Assembly: GCF_900101545.1 (NCBI RefSeq)
Contig: NZ_FMZU01000025.1
Coordinates: 1-64,000, forward strand
Direction: 5' to 3'
DNA: 64,000 bases
From: Variovorax sp. CF079
GTDB lineage: Bacteria; Pseudomonadota; Gammaproteobacteria; Burkholderiales; Burkholderiaceae_C
The position numbers and the translations under genes are program-made. The notes under the pieces are model-generated. The model saw only the letters and a program-made list of their open reading frames with translations. It had not been told where the DNA came from and did no database searches. Position 1 is the stretch's first letter. Every line of letters begins with the position of its first letter. This document shows, piece by piece, positions 39,359 through 48,893 of the stretch.

Positions 39359-40270
39359 GTGGAGTTCACCCTGGATCTGCGCGATCTCCAGTACTTTGAA
39401 GTTATTGCCGAGCTCGAGCACATGGGGCGCGCGGCCGAACGGCTGCACCGGACGCAACCCGCGTTGACAAGCTGCGTACGGCGGCTGGAAGAGGCGTGCG
39501 GCGCCCTGCTCTTCGAGAAAACAGGCCGCGGCATCCGCCTAACCAGTGCGGGGAAGGCGCTTCTCAAGTGGGCCCAGCGCACACGCTTCGACGTGGAAAG
39601 CGCGCGCCGCGAGATCGGCGACATCGGCAGAGGCCTGACTGGAAACATCAAGATCGGCATCGTGCCGACGGCCGCGCAGTTCCTTTTGCCGCCAGCCGCG
39701 CGCGACCTGATGCGCGAGGCACCCGAAGTCACTTTGCGGACCACCGTGGCGCTGGTTGACATCCTGAAGCCGCTGCTGCGCGCCGGTGATATCGATCTAA
39801 TGGTCGGCACCGAGGGCGCTACTGAACCGGGGTTCGCTTCGCAGAACCTGGCCGAGGACGTGATCGTGGTCGCCGCCGCCGACACGCACGCGATCTTCGA
39901 CAAGCCGAAGCCGGGCCTGAAGGACCTGGCGGGCTATCGATGGGTGCTTCAGCCCCCTGGGGCGCCGACGCGGGACTGGCTCGACCAGACCTTTGATCGC
40001 CATCGAGTTCCCCGGCCCGTGGTGCAGGTCGAAAGCACGATGCTGCTGATGCTGCCGACGCTGATCGGTGAGACCGGCCTGCTGAGCTTCATCTCGCGTC
40101 TTCACCTGCAGGCCGGGCGTTCCGGCGCGGCGTTGCGCGAAGTGAAGCTGCCGGCCACGACCATGCGCCGGCGCATGGTCGTGACCTATCGCGACAGCGG
40201 CTACATCTCCCCGGCAGCACAACGGCTGATCCATCTGTTGGCGAAATATGCCGATTCGCCACCGAGGTAA
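39359..40270 (+). CDS. LysR-family regulator of the Bug/lactonase cluster
   Basis: 303 residues from GTG at 39359. Winged helix at the N-terminus (LQYFEVIAELEHMGRAAERL, QPALTSCVRRLEE), then a periplasmic-binding-like effector domain. It lies directly upstream of, and in line with, ten catabolic genes that it probably activates in response to their substrate. It is co-directional instead of divergent, which is less usual for LysR regulators. Confidence 0.87.
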   Translation: MEFTLDLRDLQYFEVIAELEHMGRAAERLHRTQPALTSCVRRLEEACGALLFEKTGRGIRLTSAGKALLKWAQRTRFDVESARREIGDIGRGLTGNIKIGIVPTAAQFLLPPAARDLMREAPEVTLRTTVALVDILKPLLRAGDIDLMVGTEGATEPGFASQNLAEDVIVVAAADTHAIFDKPKPGLKDLAGYRWVLQPPGAPTRDWLDQTFDRHRVPRPVVQVESTMLLMLPTLIGETGLLSFISRLHLQAGRSGAALREVKLPATTMRRRMVVTYRDSGYISPAAQRLIHLLAKYADSPPR

Positions 40271-40282
40271 TACCCAAAGTCA

Positions 40283-40314
40283 AATCTATCGATCTTCAAA
40301 AAGTATCGATTGGA
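40283..40314. promoter_or_regulatory. Inverted repeat upstream of the first Bug gene
   Basis: Two ATCGAT palindromes (40288-40293 and 40305-40310), 11 bp apart and flanked by AATC and T, form a dyad typical of a LysR recognition site between the regulator and its target operon. Confidence 0.45.
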
Positions 40315-40399
40315 CTGAATAAGCCCCACGCCGAATACTTGCCTCCACTGAACGCACCGCCCGCAATCGAGCAGGGTGGGCTAAACAGGAGACAAGTTC

Positions 40400-41410
40400 A
40401 TGCAACATCGTGCCCTCGCCGCCGCGGCTTCGCGCCGCCTCATCGGCGTCGCCGCCACCACGCTCGTTGCCGGTGCGACGCTCATGGCCCACGCAACGGC
40501 GTCCGCACAGGCCTATCCATCGCGCCCGATCAAGCTGATTGTTCCCTTTCCGGCCGGCGGCGGCACCGACCTGATTGCGCGTGAAGTTGCCAACAAGGTG
40601 GCCGTCGCCAACGGATGGTCGATCGTCATCGACAACAAGCCCGGCTCCGGCGGCAACTTGGGAGTGGATGCCACGGCCAAGGCTCCGGCCGACGGCTACA
40701 CACTGGTTCTGGGCCAGACCAGCAACCTGGCCATCAACCCCACGCTTTACGCCAAGCTGCCTTACAACCCGGAGAAGGACCTGACTCCGATTGTCGAGGT
40801 TGCAAGTGCGCCGCTCGTCCTCGTGGTGGCGGCGGACTCGCCGTACAAGACGCTCGCCGATGTCGTGACCGCTGCCAAGGCCAAGCCCGACTCGCTGAAC
40901 TACGCCAGTTCCGGCAGCGGCACGGTGGCGCATCTCGCGACCGAGTTGTTCCAGAAGACGGCAGCAGTCAAGTTCACGCACGTTCCGTACAAGGGCGCTG
41001 CGCAAGGTTCGACCGACCTGATTGGCGGCCAGATCCAGATGTATATGTCGTCGGTGCCTACGCTGATCGGTTACGTCAAAAACGGGAAGATGCGCGCCAT
41101 CGCCGTGACCTCGCCCAAGCGCACTGCCGACCTGCCGTCGGTGCCCACCATTGCGGAATCCGGCTTCAAGGGTTTTGAAGCCGTCACCTGGTTCGGCGTT
41201 GCCGGGCCGGCGGGCTTGTCGAAGGACGTGGTCGCCAAGCTGAACGGCGCATTCAACAAGGCGCTACAGGATCCGGAAGTCAAGAAGAAGCTAGCCAGCC
41301 AGGGCGCCGATGCGCTCGGTGGAACTCCTGAGCAGTTCGCCAAGCTGATCCACGACGACATCGGCCGCTGGGGCAAGATCGTCAAAGAGTCCGGCGCCAA
41401 GGTCGACTGA
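40400..41410 (+). CDS. Bug-family (TctC) solute-binding protein 1
   Basis: 336 residues. A signal peptide ends near ASA-QAY, followed by the Bug motifs YPSRPIKLIVPFPAGGGTDL and VVDNKPGSGGN-like IDNKPGSGGNLGVDATAKA. These periplasmic receptors bind carboxylates and feed tripartite tricarboxylate transporters or act as sensors. No TctA/TctB membrane genes are in the window. It is the first structural gene after the LysR regulator. Confidence 0.88.
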   Translation: MQHRALAAAASRRLIGVAATTLVAGATLMAHATASAQAYPSRPIKLIVPFPAGGGTDLIAREVANKVAVANGWSIVIDNKPGSGGNLGVDATAKAPADGYTLVLGQTSNLAINPTLYAKLPYNPEKDLTPIVEVASAPLVLVVAADSPYKTLADVVTAAKAKPDSLNYASSGSGTVAHLATELFQKTAAVKFTHVPYKGAAQGSTDLIGGQIQMYMSSVPTLIGYVKNGKMRAIAVTSPKRTADLPSVPTIAESGFKGFEAVTWFGVAGPAGLSKDVVAKLNGAFNKALQDPEVKKKLASQGADALGGTPEQFAKLIHDDIGRWGKIVKESGAKVD

Positions 41411-41436
41411 CGCATTCAGCAGCAGACGAGCGCGCG

Positions 41437-42324
41437 ATGCAGACGTTGGACAAGGAGAAGGCGGTCGCGCCTTTCTCTTCGGGGCAGGGCCGCACGAACG
41501 TCGAGGTGCCGGCGGGCGCCTGCGATTGCCATGTGCATGTGTACGACGCCCGCTTTGCGCCCGTGCCGGACGCGCGCCTCCTGCCGCCTGATGCGAGCGT
41601 CGACGATTACCGGCAACTGCAGCAGCGCACCGGGACCGACCGCGTGGTGTTCGTCACGCCATCGACCTACGGCACCGACAACCGGCCGATGTGCGAGGCG
41701 ATTGTTGCCTACGGCCAGGGCGCGCGGGGAATCGCCGTTGTCGACGAGCAGATATGCGATGCCGAACTTGAAGCGTTGCATGCCAAAGGCGTACGTGGCA
41801 TCCGCCTCAATCTCTCGCTGGGTGTCACGAACTCAGCGCAGCAGATCGACGTGTTGGCCGCGCGTGTCGCGCCCTACGGATGGCATCTGCAATTGCTGGC
41901 AGCTCCGGACACGCTCGCTGCCCTCGAGGCCCGCCTTCTGCAACTCCCGGTTCCTGTGGTCTTCGATCACATGGGCCGCATCGCACCATCGCTGGCGCAA
42001 CGACATGCAGCCCACCGATTGATTCTTCGCCTGATCGACTCAGGTCGCGCCTGGGTCAAGTTGTCGGGCGGCTACATCGTGAGCGAGGAAGGCCCGCCGG
42101 CCTACACCGACATCGCACTGCTGGCGCGGGGCTACCTGCTGGCCGCACCCGAACGCGTGGTGTGGGGAAGTGACTGGCCCCATGCGTCTGCCACTGCGGG
42201 TCACCAGCCCCTGCCCGACGACGCGCAGCAAATGGACCTGCTCGCGCAATGGGCTGGCGATTCGACCGCCCTGCGGCGCGTGCTGGTCGACAACCCGGCC
42301 GCGCTCTACGACTACCAAACCTGA
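41437..42324 (+). CDS. Amidohydrolase-family lactonase, LigI-like 1
   Basis: 295 residues. A TIM-barrel metal-dependent hydrolase with PAGACDCHVHVYDARFAPVP, VTPSTYGTDNRPM, GVRGIRLNLSLG, VVFDHMGRI and WGSDWPHASA. This order matches LigI (2-pyrone-4,6-dicarboxylate lactonase) and related hydrolases. It likely opens a lactone ring in the cytoplasm. The paralog at 47007 lies in the same cluster. The exact substrate cannot be told. Confidence 0.8.
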   Translation: MQTLDKEKAVAPFSSGQGRTNVEVPAGACDCHVHVYDARFAPVPDARLLPPDASVDDYRQLQQRTGTDRVVFVTPSTYGTDNRPMCEAIVAYGQGARGIAVVDEQICDAELEALHAKGVRGIRLNLSLGVTNSAQQIDVLAARVAPYGWHLQLLAAPDTLAALEARLLQLPVPVVFDHMGRIAPSLAQRHAAHRLILRLIDSGRAWVKLSGGYIVSEEGPPAYTDIALLARGYLLAAPERVVWGSDWPHASATAGHQPLPDDAQQMDLLAQWAGDSTALRRVLVDNPAALYDYQT

Positions 42325-42342
42325 TTCTTGACAAGGACAGCC

Positions 42343-43329
42343 ATGACCAAGCTTGACCGGCGCACCGCCCTGACGATAGCCATTTCACTTCTTGGGCTTG
42401 CTGCCATGCCCTCCACGGCGCAGGTCACCTGGCCGATCGGGAAACCCATCACCTGGGTCGTGCCCTACCCCCCGGGTGGCACCACCGACATTCTGGGCCG
42501 CGCCATTGCACTGCGGTTGGGCAACTCGCTCGGCGCCACGGTGATCGTCGACAACAAGGCTGGTGCCACCGGCACGATCGGCTCAGCGTCCGTCGCCAAG
42601 GCGGCACCAGACGGCTACACCTTGCTAGGCACATCGATTGGCCCTCAGGCCATCGTGCCGAGCCTCATGCCGAAGATGCAGTACGACCCGGTCAAAGCAT
42701 TCGAGCCAGTTGTTCTGATCGGCACGATCCCCCATGTCCTCATCGTCGGCGCGGCCCAGCCCTTTCGCACGGTGGCCGAACTCGCCGCGGAGGCGAAGGC
42801 CCATCCGGAAGCGGTTTCGTTCGCCTCCGGTGGCAAAGGCACGATCCTCCAGATGCAGGGCGAACTGCTGCGCTTGCAAACCGGCACCCGAATGACTCAT
42901 GTGCCCTACAAGGGCGATACCCCGGCCATCCAGGACGTGCTGGCCGGCCATGCGACCTTTATGTTTGCGCCGGTGGCTGCGGCGCTGCCGCACATCCTGA
43001 GCGGCCGGCTGCACGCGCTGGCCGTGACCTCTGCGGTCCGGCTGAAATCCATGCCCGAGGTGCCCACGATGGGTCAGGCCGGCTTCAAGGATTTCGTGGT
43101 GGAGCAGTGGCAGGCAGCCTACGCGCCGGCCGGCACGCCTTCGGCCGTGGTGCAGCGGCTGAACCAGGAGATCGTGCGCATCCTCAAGGACGCCGAGGTC
43201 GTCGCCATGGCGGACAAGCTCGGCGTCACGCTGGTGGGCAGCACGCCGCAGCAACTGGCAGAAACCCAGAAAGCAGACCTTGCCAAGTGGGCCAAGGTCA
43301 TCAAGGACGCCGACGTCAGGGCCGACTGA
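42343..43329 (+). CDS. Bug-family (TctC) solute-binding protein 2
   Basis: 328 residues from ATG at 42343 (an upstream ATG at 42328 is possible). Signal peptide ends near STA-QVT; then KPITWVVPYPPGGTTDILGR and VDNKAGATGTIGSASVAKAA. Standard Bug length. It sits between the lactonase and the RraA-like gene. Confidence 0.88.
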   Translation: MTKLDRRTALTIAISLLGLAAMPSTAQVTWPIGKPITWVVPYPPGGTTDILGRAIALRLGNSLGATVIVDNKAGATGTIGSASVAKAAPDGYTLLGTSIGPQAIVPSLMPKMQYDPVKAFEPVVLIGTIPHVLIVGAAQPFRTVAELAAEAKAHPEAVSFASGGKGTILQMQGELLRLQTGTRMTHVPYKGDTPAIQDVLAGHATFMFAPVAAALPHILSGRLHALAVTSAVRLKSMPEVPTMGQAGFKDFVVEQWQAAYAPAGTPSAVVQRLNQEIVRILKDAEVVAMADKLGVTLVGSTPQQLAETQKADLAKWAKVIKDADVRAD

Positions 43330-43367
43330 CCCACTTCCATTCCTCCTCTTACATCCGAAAGAATCCC

Positions 43368-44057
43368 ATGCCTTCCAATCTTCCCGACATCATTCGCGAC
43401 TTCGAACGCGTGCCAGCGCACATCGTGGCGCAGGCCGCTGAATTGCAGCCGGCCATCCTGGCCGATGTGGCCGGCCGTCGCGGCGCCGTGGATGGCCGCA
43501 TCAAGGCGCTGCGTCCGCGCATGAAGCTCGCCGGCACCGCCTTGACCGTCGAAGTGCGGCCGGGTGACAACCTGATGATTCACGCCGCCATTGCAATGGC
43601 CAAGCCAGGCGACGTTCTCGTCATCGACGGCAAGGGTGACCAGACCTCGGCGCTGATGGGCACCATCATGATGACGGCCTGCAAGCAACTGGGCATCGCC
43701 GGCGTGGTGATGGATGGCGCCTGTCGCGACAGCATCGAGATCGACGAAATGGACTACCCGGTGTTCAGCGTCGGCACCAACCCGAACGGTCCTACCAAGA
43801 ACATCGGCGGCCGCATTGGCCATCCGATTTCCGTCGGCGGTGTGACCGTGCACGCCGGCGACTTCGTGATCGCCGATGGCGATGGCGTCGTGGTGGTCGA
43901 GCGCGAGAAGATCGAAGGGCTGTTGCCGCTCGCGGCCAAAAAGGTGAAGGATGAAGCCGCACGCATCTCCGCCATCAAAACTGGCGATACCGCTGCGAAA
44001 TGGCTGAACGCTGCTCTCCGAACAGCCGGTGTGCTCAAGGAAGGGGAGGCGCTGTGA
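43368..44057 (+). CDS. RraA-like protein, probable 4-hydroxy-2-oxo-acid aldolase
   Basis: 229 residues. RraA/HMG-CHA aldolase family, with GDVLVIDGKGDQTSALMGTI, AGVVMDGACRDSIEIDEMDY (the metal/substrate Arg-Asp pair) and DFVIADGDGVVVV. Members cleave 4-hydroxy-4-methyl-2-oxoglutarate or 4-carboxy-4-hydroxy-2-oxoadipate into pyruvate plus another oxoacid; the latter is the step that follows LigI-type lactone opening. It overlaps the next gene (GTGA). Confidence 0.8.
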   Translation: MPSNLPDIIRDFERVPAHIVAQAAELQPAILADVAGRRGAVDGRIKALRPRMKLAGTALTVEVRPGDNLMIHAAIAMAKPGDVLVIDGKGDQTSALMGTIMMTACKQLGIAGVVMDGACRDSIEIDEMDYPVFSVGTNPNGPTKNIGGRIGHPISVGGVTVHAGDFVIADGDGVVVVEREKIEGLLPLAAKKVKDEAARISAIKTGDTAAKWLNAALRTAGVLKEGEAL

Positions 44058-44980
44058 GCACGATCCTCGTCACGGGTGCTGACCTCGCGCCGCAGGCGCT
44101 CGCGCTGCTAGTGGGTCACGATGTCATCTATGCCGGCAAGACGCCGACCGAAGATGACCTGGTGGCACTTTGCCGTGCGCATGATCCGGTGGCCATCATC
44201 GTGCGCTACGGCAAGGTCGGCAGCGTCGTGATGGACGCAGCGCCGTCGCTGCGCGTGATCTCCAAGCACGGCAGCGGCACCGATACCATCGACAAGGTGG
44301 CGGCGCAGGCCCGCGGCATCGACGTGGTCGCGGCAGCCGGTGCCAATGCCGCGGCAGTGGCCGAGCAGGCACTGGCCCTCTTGCTGGCGTGCGCCAAGTC
44401 GGTGGTGGCCCTGGATGCACGCATGCACGCCGGTCATTGGGACAAAGCCACGCACAAGAGCCTCGAGCTCGGTGGCCGCACCATCGGTCTGGTCGGCTTG
44501 GGCGCGATCGGACTGCGCTTTGCGCGCATGGCCCATGCCCTCGGAATGCGCGTGATCGGGTTCGATCCATTTGCGAAAGACTTGCCAGCGTACGTGGAAT
44601 GCGTCGACTTGCCGACGATCTGGCGCGAGTCCGATGCGATCTCACTGCACTGCCCTCTGACAGAAGACAACCGCGGCCTGCTCAATGCCACCACGCTGGC
44701 TCAGTGCAAGCGCGGCGTCCTCCTGGTCAACACGGCGCGCGGCGGGTTGATCGACGAGGCCGCGCTGCTGAGCGCAGTACGTTCCGGTCAGGTTGCAATG
44801 GCCGGTCTCGACAGCTTCGCAGTAGAGCCGATGACTGCCGGCCATCCGTTCCAGGGTGAAAAGAACTTCGTACTGAGTCCCCACATTGGTGGCGTGACCA
44901 GCGATGCCTACGTGAACATGGGCGTCGGCGCCGCCAAGAATGTGTTGCAAGTGCTGACACGCCAGCCAGCCACGACCTGA
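44054..44980 (+). CDS. D-isomer-specific 2-hydroxyacid dehydrogenase
   Basis: 308 residues from GTG at 44054 with AAGGGGAGG upstream. Rossmann motif GLVGLGAIGLRFARMAHALG, catalytic Arg in VNTARGGLIDEAAL, and catalytic His in LSPHIGGVTSD. It interconverts a 2-oxoacid and a D-2-hydroxyacid with NAD(P)H. It is translationally coupled to the aldolase gene, so it may act on a cleavage product or on the starting hydroxyacid. Confidence 0.85.
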   Translation: MSTILVTGADLAPQALALLVGHDVIYAGKTPTEDDLVALCRAHDPVAIIVRYGKVGSVVMDAAPSLRVISKHGSGTDTIDKVAAQARGIDVVAAAGANAAAVAEQALALLLACAKSVVALDARMHAGHWDKATHKSLELGGRTIGLVGLGAIGLRFARMAHALGMRVIGFDPFAKDLPAYVECVDLPTIWRESDAISLHCPLTEDNRGLLNATTLAQCKRGVLLVNTARGGLIDEAALLSAVRSGQVAMAGLDSFAVEPMTAGHPFQGEKNFVLSPHIGGVTSDAYVNMGVGAAKNVLQVLTRQPATT

Positions 44981-45014
44981 TGGCCCAGTGATGCAGAACA
45001 AGAAGGAGACATCC

Positions 45015-45992
45015 GTGAAACGATACTTCGCCATCGCATGGCTGATGGGAACGACTGGTCTGTTCGTCACGCTGTCCGCCCAGGCGCAGTCGACCTGGCC
45101 AGCCAAGCCAGTGCACGTCCTCGTCGGTTTCTCGGCGGGTGGGCCGACCGATGTCGTCGCGCGTGCATTCGCCGACTATGCCTCTCGCACGCTGGGCCAG
45201 CCTTTCGTGGTGGACAACAAGGCCGGCGCCAATACCATCCTGGCGGCCGAGGCGGTGGCGTCTGCGCCAGCGGACGGCTACACGCTCCTGCTCGGTGCAA
45301 CCAACCACACGATGATTCCCGCGCTTTACAGCCAGCGGGTGAAGTTCGACGCTGTGCGCTCTTTTGCGCCGGTGTGCTCGCTGGCCGTCAGCCCGACGGT
45401 GCTGGTCGTCGGCCCATCGATGCCGGTCAAGACGCTTGGAGACTTCCTGAAGGAGGTCAAGGCCGCCCCCGGCAAGCGCACCTACGGCACGCCGGGCAGC
45501 GGCAGTTCCGGCCATTTTGCAAGTGAGCAGTTCACGCGGCTGACCGGAACCTCGATGAATCACATCCCCTACAAGGGCGCGGCCCAAGCCACGACCGACA
45601 TGATCGGCGGGCAGGTGGACAGCTCTTTTGCCACGTTGGGGTCGGTGCTGCCTCAGGTGCAGGCAGGCAAGCTGAACGCGCTGGCCGTCGCCGCGCCCAA
45701 ACGTTCGGCGCTGCTGCCGAACGTGCCGACTTTCGAGGAGGCCGGCGTGAAAAGGTATTCCGCCGATGCGTGGTATGGCCTGCTCGCGCCCGCGAACACG
45801 CCGGAAGCGACCTTGGCGGTGCTGCGTCGGGTTGCGACCGAGTTCGCCCAGTCACCTGCCACGGCAGAGAAGTTCAGGCTCCTGGGTATGGAAGCGCAGA
45901 GTACCTGCGCTGAAGCCTTCGGCGCGCAACTGACGCGCGAGGTGAAGGCTTACGGTGAGCTGGCCCGTGCGCTTGACCTCAAACCTGAATGA
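45015..45992 (+). CDS. Bug-family (TctC) solute-binding protein 3
   Basis: 325 residues from GTG at 45015, chosen because AAGGAG lies seven bases upstream; a GTG/ATG nearer 44988 has none. Signal peptide ends near AQA-QST; Bug motifs KPVHVLVGFSAGGPTDVVAR and VDNKAGANTILAAEAVASAP. Same family as its neighbours but clearly diverged. Confidence 0.87.
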   Translation: MKRYFAIAWLMGTTGLFVTLSAQAQSTWPAKPVHVLVGFSAGGPTDVVARAFADYASRTLGQPFVVDNKAGANTILAAEAVASAPADGYTLLLGATNHTMIPALYSQRVKFDAVRSFAPVCSLAVSPTVLVVGPSMPVKTLGDFLKEVKAAPGKRTYGTPGSGSSGHFASEQFTRLTGTSMNHIPYKGAAQATTDMIGGQVDSSFATLGSVLPQVQAGKLNALAVAAPKRSALLPNVPTFEEAGVKRYSADAWYGLLAPANTPEATLAVLRRVATEFAQSPATAEKFRLLGMEAQSTCAEAFGAQLTREVKAYGELARALDLKPE

Positions 45993-46042
45993 GCGCTCGC
46001 CGTTCGCCAGATTCCCGTCCGACATTCTTCGAGAACCAACCC

Positions 46043-46999
46043 ATGAAAACCTTGATCCGTCGCGTGCTCGCTGCATGCCTCTTTGTCGCCGCTTCCGCAC
46101 AGGCGGCGTTTCCGGACCGACCAATCACGCTAGTCGTGCCCTACGCACCCGGAGGCTCGGCTGATGCGCTGGCGCGCGTGCTCGCGGTGCGCATGGGCGC
46201 GAAGCTCGGCACCAGCGTGATTGTTGACAACCGCCCCGGGGCGAGTGGCACCATCGGCGCAAGCTATGCCGCCAAAGCGCCGGCCGATGGCTACACCATG
46301 CTCTACGACGCCACGCCCTATTCGATCAATCCGCACCTGTTTCCGCGCATGCCCTTCGCGAGCAACGCCCTGCAGCCGCTGTCGCTCGTCTCGCTGGCGC
46401 CGAACATCATCATCGTCAAGGCCGAGTCGCCGATCAAGGATGTGAAGGACCTGGTGGCCAAGGCCAAGGCGACACCCGGCAAGCTGAACTACGCCTCCGG
46501 CGGTAGCGGCACGGTGCAACGTCTGGCGGCAGAACTGCTGCGCCAGAAGCTCGATCTCGACATGGTGCATGTTGGCTACAAGAGCGGGGGTCCTGCCATC
46601 GTCGACGTGACCGGCGGTCAGGTCGACTTCATGTTCAGTACCATCGCGGCGTCATACCCGCTGGTCTCATCGGGCAAGCTGCGCGCGCTGGCCGTGTCGT
46701 CGCCCGAGCGTTCGAAGCGCCTGCCCGACGTGCCAACGGTGGCCGAATCGCTGGTGCCTGGCTATGAGGCATTCGAGTGGAATGGTTTGCTGCTGCCGGC
46801 CGGCACGCCAGAGCCCGTCGCTGCGAAGTTGCACAAGGCCCTGGTCGACGTGCTGAAGGAAGACGAGGTGAAGCAGCGTTTCACCGACGTCGGCGTGCAA
46901 GCCGTCGGGTCCACGCCAGCCGAGTTCGCCACTTTCCTGAAGAAGGAAGACGCGAAGTGGGCCGAAGTGATCCGCAAGGGCAACATCAAGCTCGACTGA
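46043..46999 (+). CDS. Bug-family (TctC) solute-binding protein 4
   Basis: 318 residues from ATG at 46043. Signal peptide (LIRRVLAACLFVAASAQA) then RPITLVVPYAPGGSADALAR and VDNRPGASGTIGASYAAKAP. Fourth Bug receptor in 7 kb. It is directly followed by the second LigI-like gene. Confidence 0.88.
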   Translation: MKTLIRRVLAACLFVAASAQAAFPDRPITLVVPYAPGGSADALARVLAVRMGAKLGTSVIVDNRPGASGTIGASYAAKAPADGYTMLYDATPYSINPHLFPRMPFASNALQPLSLVSLAPNIIIVKAESPIKDVKDLVAKAKATPGKLNYASGGSGTVQRLAAELLRQKLDLDMVHVGYKSGGPAIVDVTGGQVDFMFSTIAASYPLVSSGKLRALAVSSPERSKRLPDVPTVAESLVPGYEAFEWNGLLLPAGTPEPVAAKLHKALVDVLKEDEVKQRFTDVGVQAVGSTPAEFATFLKKEDAKWAEVIRKGNIKLD

Positions 47000-47006
47000 A
47001 TTGCCG

Positions 47007-47894
47007 ATGGCTGCCCTCCCGCCCACGCGTCCCGTCCCGCATTCGGTTGGTCTTGAACGACCGTCGCGCGCGCTGCCCGCCGGTGCGTGCGACAGCCACA
47101 TGCATATCTTCGATCCGCGGTTCACGCCGTCGCCGCACTGGAAGCGCCAGCCGCCCTGCGCAGAGGTGGCCGCCTACCGCCAGCTCCAGCAACGGCTCGG
47201 GACGTCGCGAACGGTGGTCGTCAACCCGTCGACCTACGGCACCGACAACGCCTGCATGCTCGACGCACTTGAGCAGCTTGGTGATGAAGCGCGTGGTGTT
47301 GCGGTGGTAGGCGTCGACGTGGATGACGCCGAACTCGAGCGACTCAACGCGCAACGCGTATGTGGACTGCGCGTGAACTTCGTGACGCCGCAATCCTGGG
47401 GCATCACCACGACGGAAATGCTGCGGACGCTTGCGCGCAGGGTCGCCCACCTTGGCTGGCACATCCAGGTCTTCGTGCACCCCGAACAACTGGTTGAACT
47501 CGCGCCGGTGCTCGAGGCGTTGCCAACCCCACTCGTGGTTGACCACATGGCCCGCATCGATCCCGCCGAAGGTCTGGACAGCGTCGCCTTCACCACGTTG
47601 CGTCGGCTGCTCGACCGGGGCAACACATGGGTGAAGCTGTCCGGTGTCTACATGCGCTCGCGCGAAGGCGCTCCCGCATACCGCGACGCCCAAGCGCTCG
47701 GGTGTGCATTGGTGCAGGCCGCACCGCAGCGCATGGTGTGGGGCAGCGACTGGCCGCATACCACCGAGGCATCAGGCTCCGTTGACGACGCAGACCTGGT
47801 CAATGTGCTGCGCGGCTGGTGTGGCGACGACGGGGTGATGGACCGTATCCTCATCGACAACCCGGCACGACTCTACGGCTTCGGCGGCGCCTGA
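47007..47894 (+). CDS. Amidohydrolase-family lactonase, LigI-like 2
   Basis: 295 residues from ATG at 47007. PAGACDSHMHIFDPRFTPSP, VVNPSTYGTDNACM, VCGLRVNFVTPQSW, LVVDHMARIDP and WGSDWPHTTE match the gene at 41437 motif by motif, including the conserved STYGTDN. The two probably arose by duplication and may handle related lactones. A cytoplasmic metal-dependent hydrolase is expected. Confidence 0.8.
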   Translation: MAALPPTRPVPHSVGLERPSRALPAGACDSHMHIFDPRFTPSPHWKRQPPCAEVAAYRQLQQRLGTSRTVVVNPSTYGTDNACMLDALEQLGDEARGVAVVGVDVDDAELERLNAQRVCGLRVNFVTPQSWGITTTEMLRTLARRVAHLGWHIQVFVHPEQLVELAPVLEALPTPLVVDHMARIDPAEGLDSVAFTTLRRLLDRGNTWVKLSGVYMRSREGAPAYRDAQALGCALVQAAPQRMVWGSDWPHTTEASGSVDDADLVNVLRGWCGDDGVMDRILIDNPARLYGFGGA

Positions 47895-47957
47895 CCACAC
47901 GCGTTCAAGCCTGCCTTCACAACTGCGGCGGCATCGAAGCCGCGACGGAGATCCACG

Positions 47958-48893
47958 GTGTTCTTTCTGCAAGCCCCCCAAGTTCACGAGCTCGAGGTGT
48001 TCTCGCGAATGCCCGAAATCTTCCGGCGGCGCAAGACAAGCGCGTGGGCCGACGCCAACCGTGGCGGCCAGGTCACGGACTCGTTTCTCGAAGGACCGGT
48101 TTTCGATGACGCCGGAAACCTTTACGTAGCCGATATTCCCTTTGGGCGCATCTTCCGCATCGACCCCGCTGGTGCATGGACGCAGGTGACCGAGTACGAC
48201 GGCGAGCCCAACGGGATGAAGTTTCTGGATGCGCACACCCTGCTCGTCACCGACTACAAGAACGGTCTTATGCGCATCGACGTGCGGGATGGCGCCGTCA
48301 CACCGTATCTGCAGCGGCGCAATAGCGAAGCCTTCAAGGGCGTCAACGACTTGGTGCTCGACGAACAGGGGAACATCTACTTCACTGACCAGGGCCAGAC
48401 CGGGTTGCACGACCCGACCGGGCGTCTTTACCGGTTGCGACCGGACGGCCAACTCGACCTGTTGCTGGCCAACGTGCCCAGCCCGAACGGCGTGGCACTG
48501 TCACCGGATGGCAAGTTGCTCTACCTCGCCGTAACACGCGGCAACTGTGTGTGGCGCGTGCCGCTTCTGACCGACGGGAGTGTGGCGAAGGTAAGTCAGT
48601 TCTTCACGTCGTACGGTCCGAGCGGCCCGGACGGCCTCGCCGTGGACGCACAGGGGCGCCTGCTGGTTGCGAACCCTGGGCTTGGCTATGTCTGGGTGCT
48701 CAATGCGCGTGGCGAACCCGTGATCGTGTTTCGCGGCCCGACAGGCGCTTCGACGACGAATCTGGCCTTTGGCGGCAGTGGAAGGTCGACTCTTTTCATC
48801 ACCGATTCGACGCATGCTCAGGTGCTTATGGCCGCGTTCGATTCCGCAGGGCTTGTATTGCATCGCGGTCGCAACACCGATGGCTTTGCTTGA
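47958..48893 (+). CDS. SMP-30/gluconolactonase-family lactonase
   Basis: 311 residues from GTG at 47958 with CGGAGA upstream. Six-bladed propeller repeats: FLEGPVFDDAGNLYVADIPF, NDLVLDEQGNIYFTDQGQTG, SPNGVALSPDGKLLYLAVTR and DGLAVDAQGRLLVANPG. The Glu, Asn and Asp metal ligands of the family are present in these. It likely hydrolyses a sugar- or aromatic-derived lactone. It is the last gene of the cluster. Confidence 0.83.
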   Translation: MFFLQAPQVHELEVFSRMPEIFRRRKTSAWADANRGGQVTDSFLEGPVFDDAGNLYVADIPFGRIFRIDPAGAWTQVTEYDGEPNGMKFLDAHTLLVTDYKNGLMRIDVRDGAVTPYLQRRNSEAFKGVNDLVLDEQGNIYFTDQGQTGLHDPTGRLYRLRPDGQLDLLLANVPSPNGVALSPDGKLLYLAVTRGNCVWRVPLLTDGSVAKVSQFFTSYGPSGPDGLAVDAQGRLLVANPGLGYVWVLNARGEPVIVFRGPTGASTTNLAFGGSGRSTLFITDSTHAQVLMAAFDSAGLVLHRGRNTDGFA

